Assembly: GCF_013374095.1 (NCBI RefSeq)
Contig: NZ_AP022672.1
Coordinates: forward strand, 3,303,501 to 3,367,500
Direction of reading: 5' to 3'
Length of the DNA stretch: 64,000 nt
Source: Sphingomonas sp. HMP6
GTDB taxonomy: Bacteria; Pseudomonadota; Alphaproteobacteria; Sphingomonadales; Sphingomonadaceae
The position numbers and the translations under genes were made by a program. This document shows positions 62,759 to 64,000 of the stretch, in pieces (the first letter of the stretch is position 1; each line of letters begins with the position of its first letter). The notes under the pieces are model-generated. The model did not search any database. It had not been told where the DNA came from and saw nothing but the letters and a program-made list of their open reading frames with translations.

Positions 62759-64000
62759 TCAGTGGCCGGGATCGATCCCGGTCAGATCGGCCGGCAAATC
62801 GCCCGTCGTATCGACGATCCCACGCCCGACATGGCTCGCGCGGTAGCTATAGCCATAATAGATCACCAGCCCGACCGCGCCCCAGATCGGCAGCACGAGC
62901 ATCGCCTCGAACGGAAGGTTGAAGAACAGGAACACACAGCCGAAGATCGTCAGTGGACCGATCAGCCACAGCATCGGCGTCTTGAAGCTGCGCTTCACAT
63001 TGGGCGCTGTCTTGCGCAGGATCATCACCGCGATCGCCACCATCATGAAGGCATAGAGCGTCCCCGCATTGGCGATATCGGCCAGCTTGCCGACCGGCAG
63101 AAATGCAGCGGCAAACGCGACCGCCCCACCGGTCAACGCCGTGACGATGTACGGCGTCTTCCACTTCGGGTGGATCGTCGACAGCTTCTCGGGCAGCAGG
63201 CCGTCGCGGCTCATCACGAAGAAGATCCGCGTCTGGCCGAACAGCAGGATCAAAATCACCGAGGGCAGCGCGATGAAAGCGGCGTAGCCAAGCAGATTGC
63301 CGACGGTACCGAAGCCGATCTGGCGAAGGACATGCGCCAACGCTTCGTTCGAACACACCAGTTGCTGCGCATATTGCGGCAGCGCGCACTGCCGCGCGAG
63401 TTCTTCCGAACCGGCGGGAAAGGGGATGCCGTTCGGACCCATGATCGGCTGTCCGCCGATCGTCCCGACCGCGCCTGCCGCAACCAGCATGTAGAACACG
63501 GTGCAGAACAGCAGCGAGGCGATCAGCCCGATCGGCACGTTGCGCTGCGGGTTCTTGGTTTCCTCGGCGGCGGTCGAGACTGCGTCGAACCCGACATAGG
63601 CAAAGAAGATCGTCGCCGCCGCGCCGACCGCGCCGACGCCAGTACCGAAGCCACCGAAGAAGCCGGCTGGCAGGAACGGGTTGAAGCGCGCCATTTCGAA
63701 CTGGTCGGACGGCAAGGTCAGTACGATGAACGCGGTCAGCGCGGTCACCTTGATCAGCACCAGCACGGCATTGACCTTGGCGCTCTCACTGGTGCCGATC
63801 ATCAGCAGCCAGGTGACGAGCAGCGCGATGATCACCGCGGGCAAGTTGATGAACCCGCCGGGCGATCCGCCCAGCGCGAGGGGTGCCGTCTCGAGCCAGG
63901 CGGGTAAGTGTATCCCCAATGTCTGGTTGAGGATCGTACCGGTAAAATACCCCGACCAGCCGACCGATACCGCGCTCGCGGCGACGGCATATTCGAGGAT
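62759..64000 (-). CDS. APC-family amino acid permease (5' end beyond window)
   Basis: 413 residues are visible and the frame runs off the right edge. Membrane helices repeat throughout. ILEYAVAASAVSVGWSGYF at the truncated end, FFAYVGFDAVSTAAEETKNPQRNVPIG in the middle, and RIFFVMSRDGLLPEKLSTIHPKWKTPY are signatures of the cationic amino-acid transporter (CAT/YfnA-like) branch of the APC superfamily. An extracytoplasmic loop with two cysteines (RQCALPQYAQQLVCSNEAL) may carry a disulfide. The specific amino acid is unknown. It converges on the kinase gene across a shared terminator. Confidence 0.93.
   Translation of the reverse strand: MLEYAVAASAVSVGWSGYFTGTILNQTLGIHLPAWLETAPLALGGSPGGFINLPAVIIALLVTWLLMIGTSESAKVNAVLVLIKVTALTAFIVLTLPSDQFEMARFNPFLPAGFFGGFGTGVGAVGAAATIFFAYVGFDAVSTAAEETKNPQRNVPIGLIASLLFCTVFYMLVAAGAVGTIGGQPIMGPNGIPFPAGSEELARQCALPQYAQQLVCSNEALAHVLRQIGFGTVGNLLGYAAFIALPSVILILLFGQTRIFFVMSRDGLLPEKLSTIHPKWKTPYIVTALTGGAVAFAAAFLPVGKLADIANAGTLYAFMMVAIAVMILRKTAPNVKRSFKTPMLWLIGPLTIFGCVFLFFNLPFEAMLVLPIWGAVGLVIYYGYSYRASHVGRGIVDTTGDLPADLTGIDPGH

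Overview
The window comes from a high-GC alphaproteobacterium, most likely a sphingomonad (Sphingomonas or close relative). The grounds are a large TonB-dependent receptor, many short lipoproteins and alpha/beta hydrolases of sphingomonad type, an alphaproteobacterial LexA site in front of uvrA, and several REP-like palindrome families scattered between genes. I see no tRNA, rRNA, CRISPR array or prophage. Almost everything is chromosomal housekeeping, with two small accessory patches.

Layout. 1-1818: end of a DUF433/DUF5615 toxin-antitoxin pair overlapping lpdA. 1962-5160: a two-lobed TbpB-like surface lipoprotein and its Slam-type outer-membrane exporter. 5198-9951: a TRIC-type channel, a protein with two TonB C-terminal domains, and uvrA. 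9952-12265: an AT-richer accessory patch with a small unknown protein, a degenerate ImmA/IrrE-like protein, a remnant toxin, and a complete PemK-like toxin plus Phd/YefM antitoxin with a recognisable promoter/operator. 12427-16144: small envelope proteins and hslVU. 16141-21471: several minus-strand operons (tandem secreted paralogues; gloA-like/gloB; hydrolase/TPR; membrane protein/XRE regulator/secreted hydrolase). 21528-30450: FAD oxidoreductase, DUF6356, peptidoglycan recycling (Mpl and LD-carboxypeptidase), thrS, Uma2 and infC. 30692-36295: TonB receptor, then a methyltransferase gene cut in two by an IS1380 copy with a 4-bp target duplication. 36750-48956: VOC protein, glnD, mutS, maeB, a histidine kinase with an ethylene-receptor-like sensor and its receiver, GH130 and a retropepsin-like protease. 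48988-56697: SDRs, acyl-CoA dehydrogenase, GPH symporter, CHAP amidase, msrB and a CYP153-type P450. 56734-64000: ABC exporter, queG, lipoprotein/EI24, adenosine kinase and an amino-acid permease cut by the window edge.

The most interesting signals are: (1) a GC-rich double-hairpin element of about 105-111 bp present three times, twice inserted in frame inside housekeeping enzymes (UvrA and QueG) and read in the same phase, and once between hslV and hslU, where it supplies the ribosome-binding site; (2) a histidine kinase whose membrane domain keeps the seven residues I recall as important for ethylene/copper binding in plant ETR1; (3) a Slam/lipoprotein surface-display pair in which the exporter gene appears to lack a signal peptide; (4) a likely ATC start codon for infC; and (5) an ImmA-like protein whose zinc motif is KExxH instead of HExxH.
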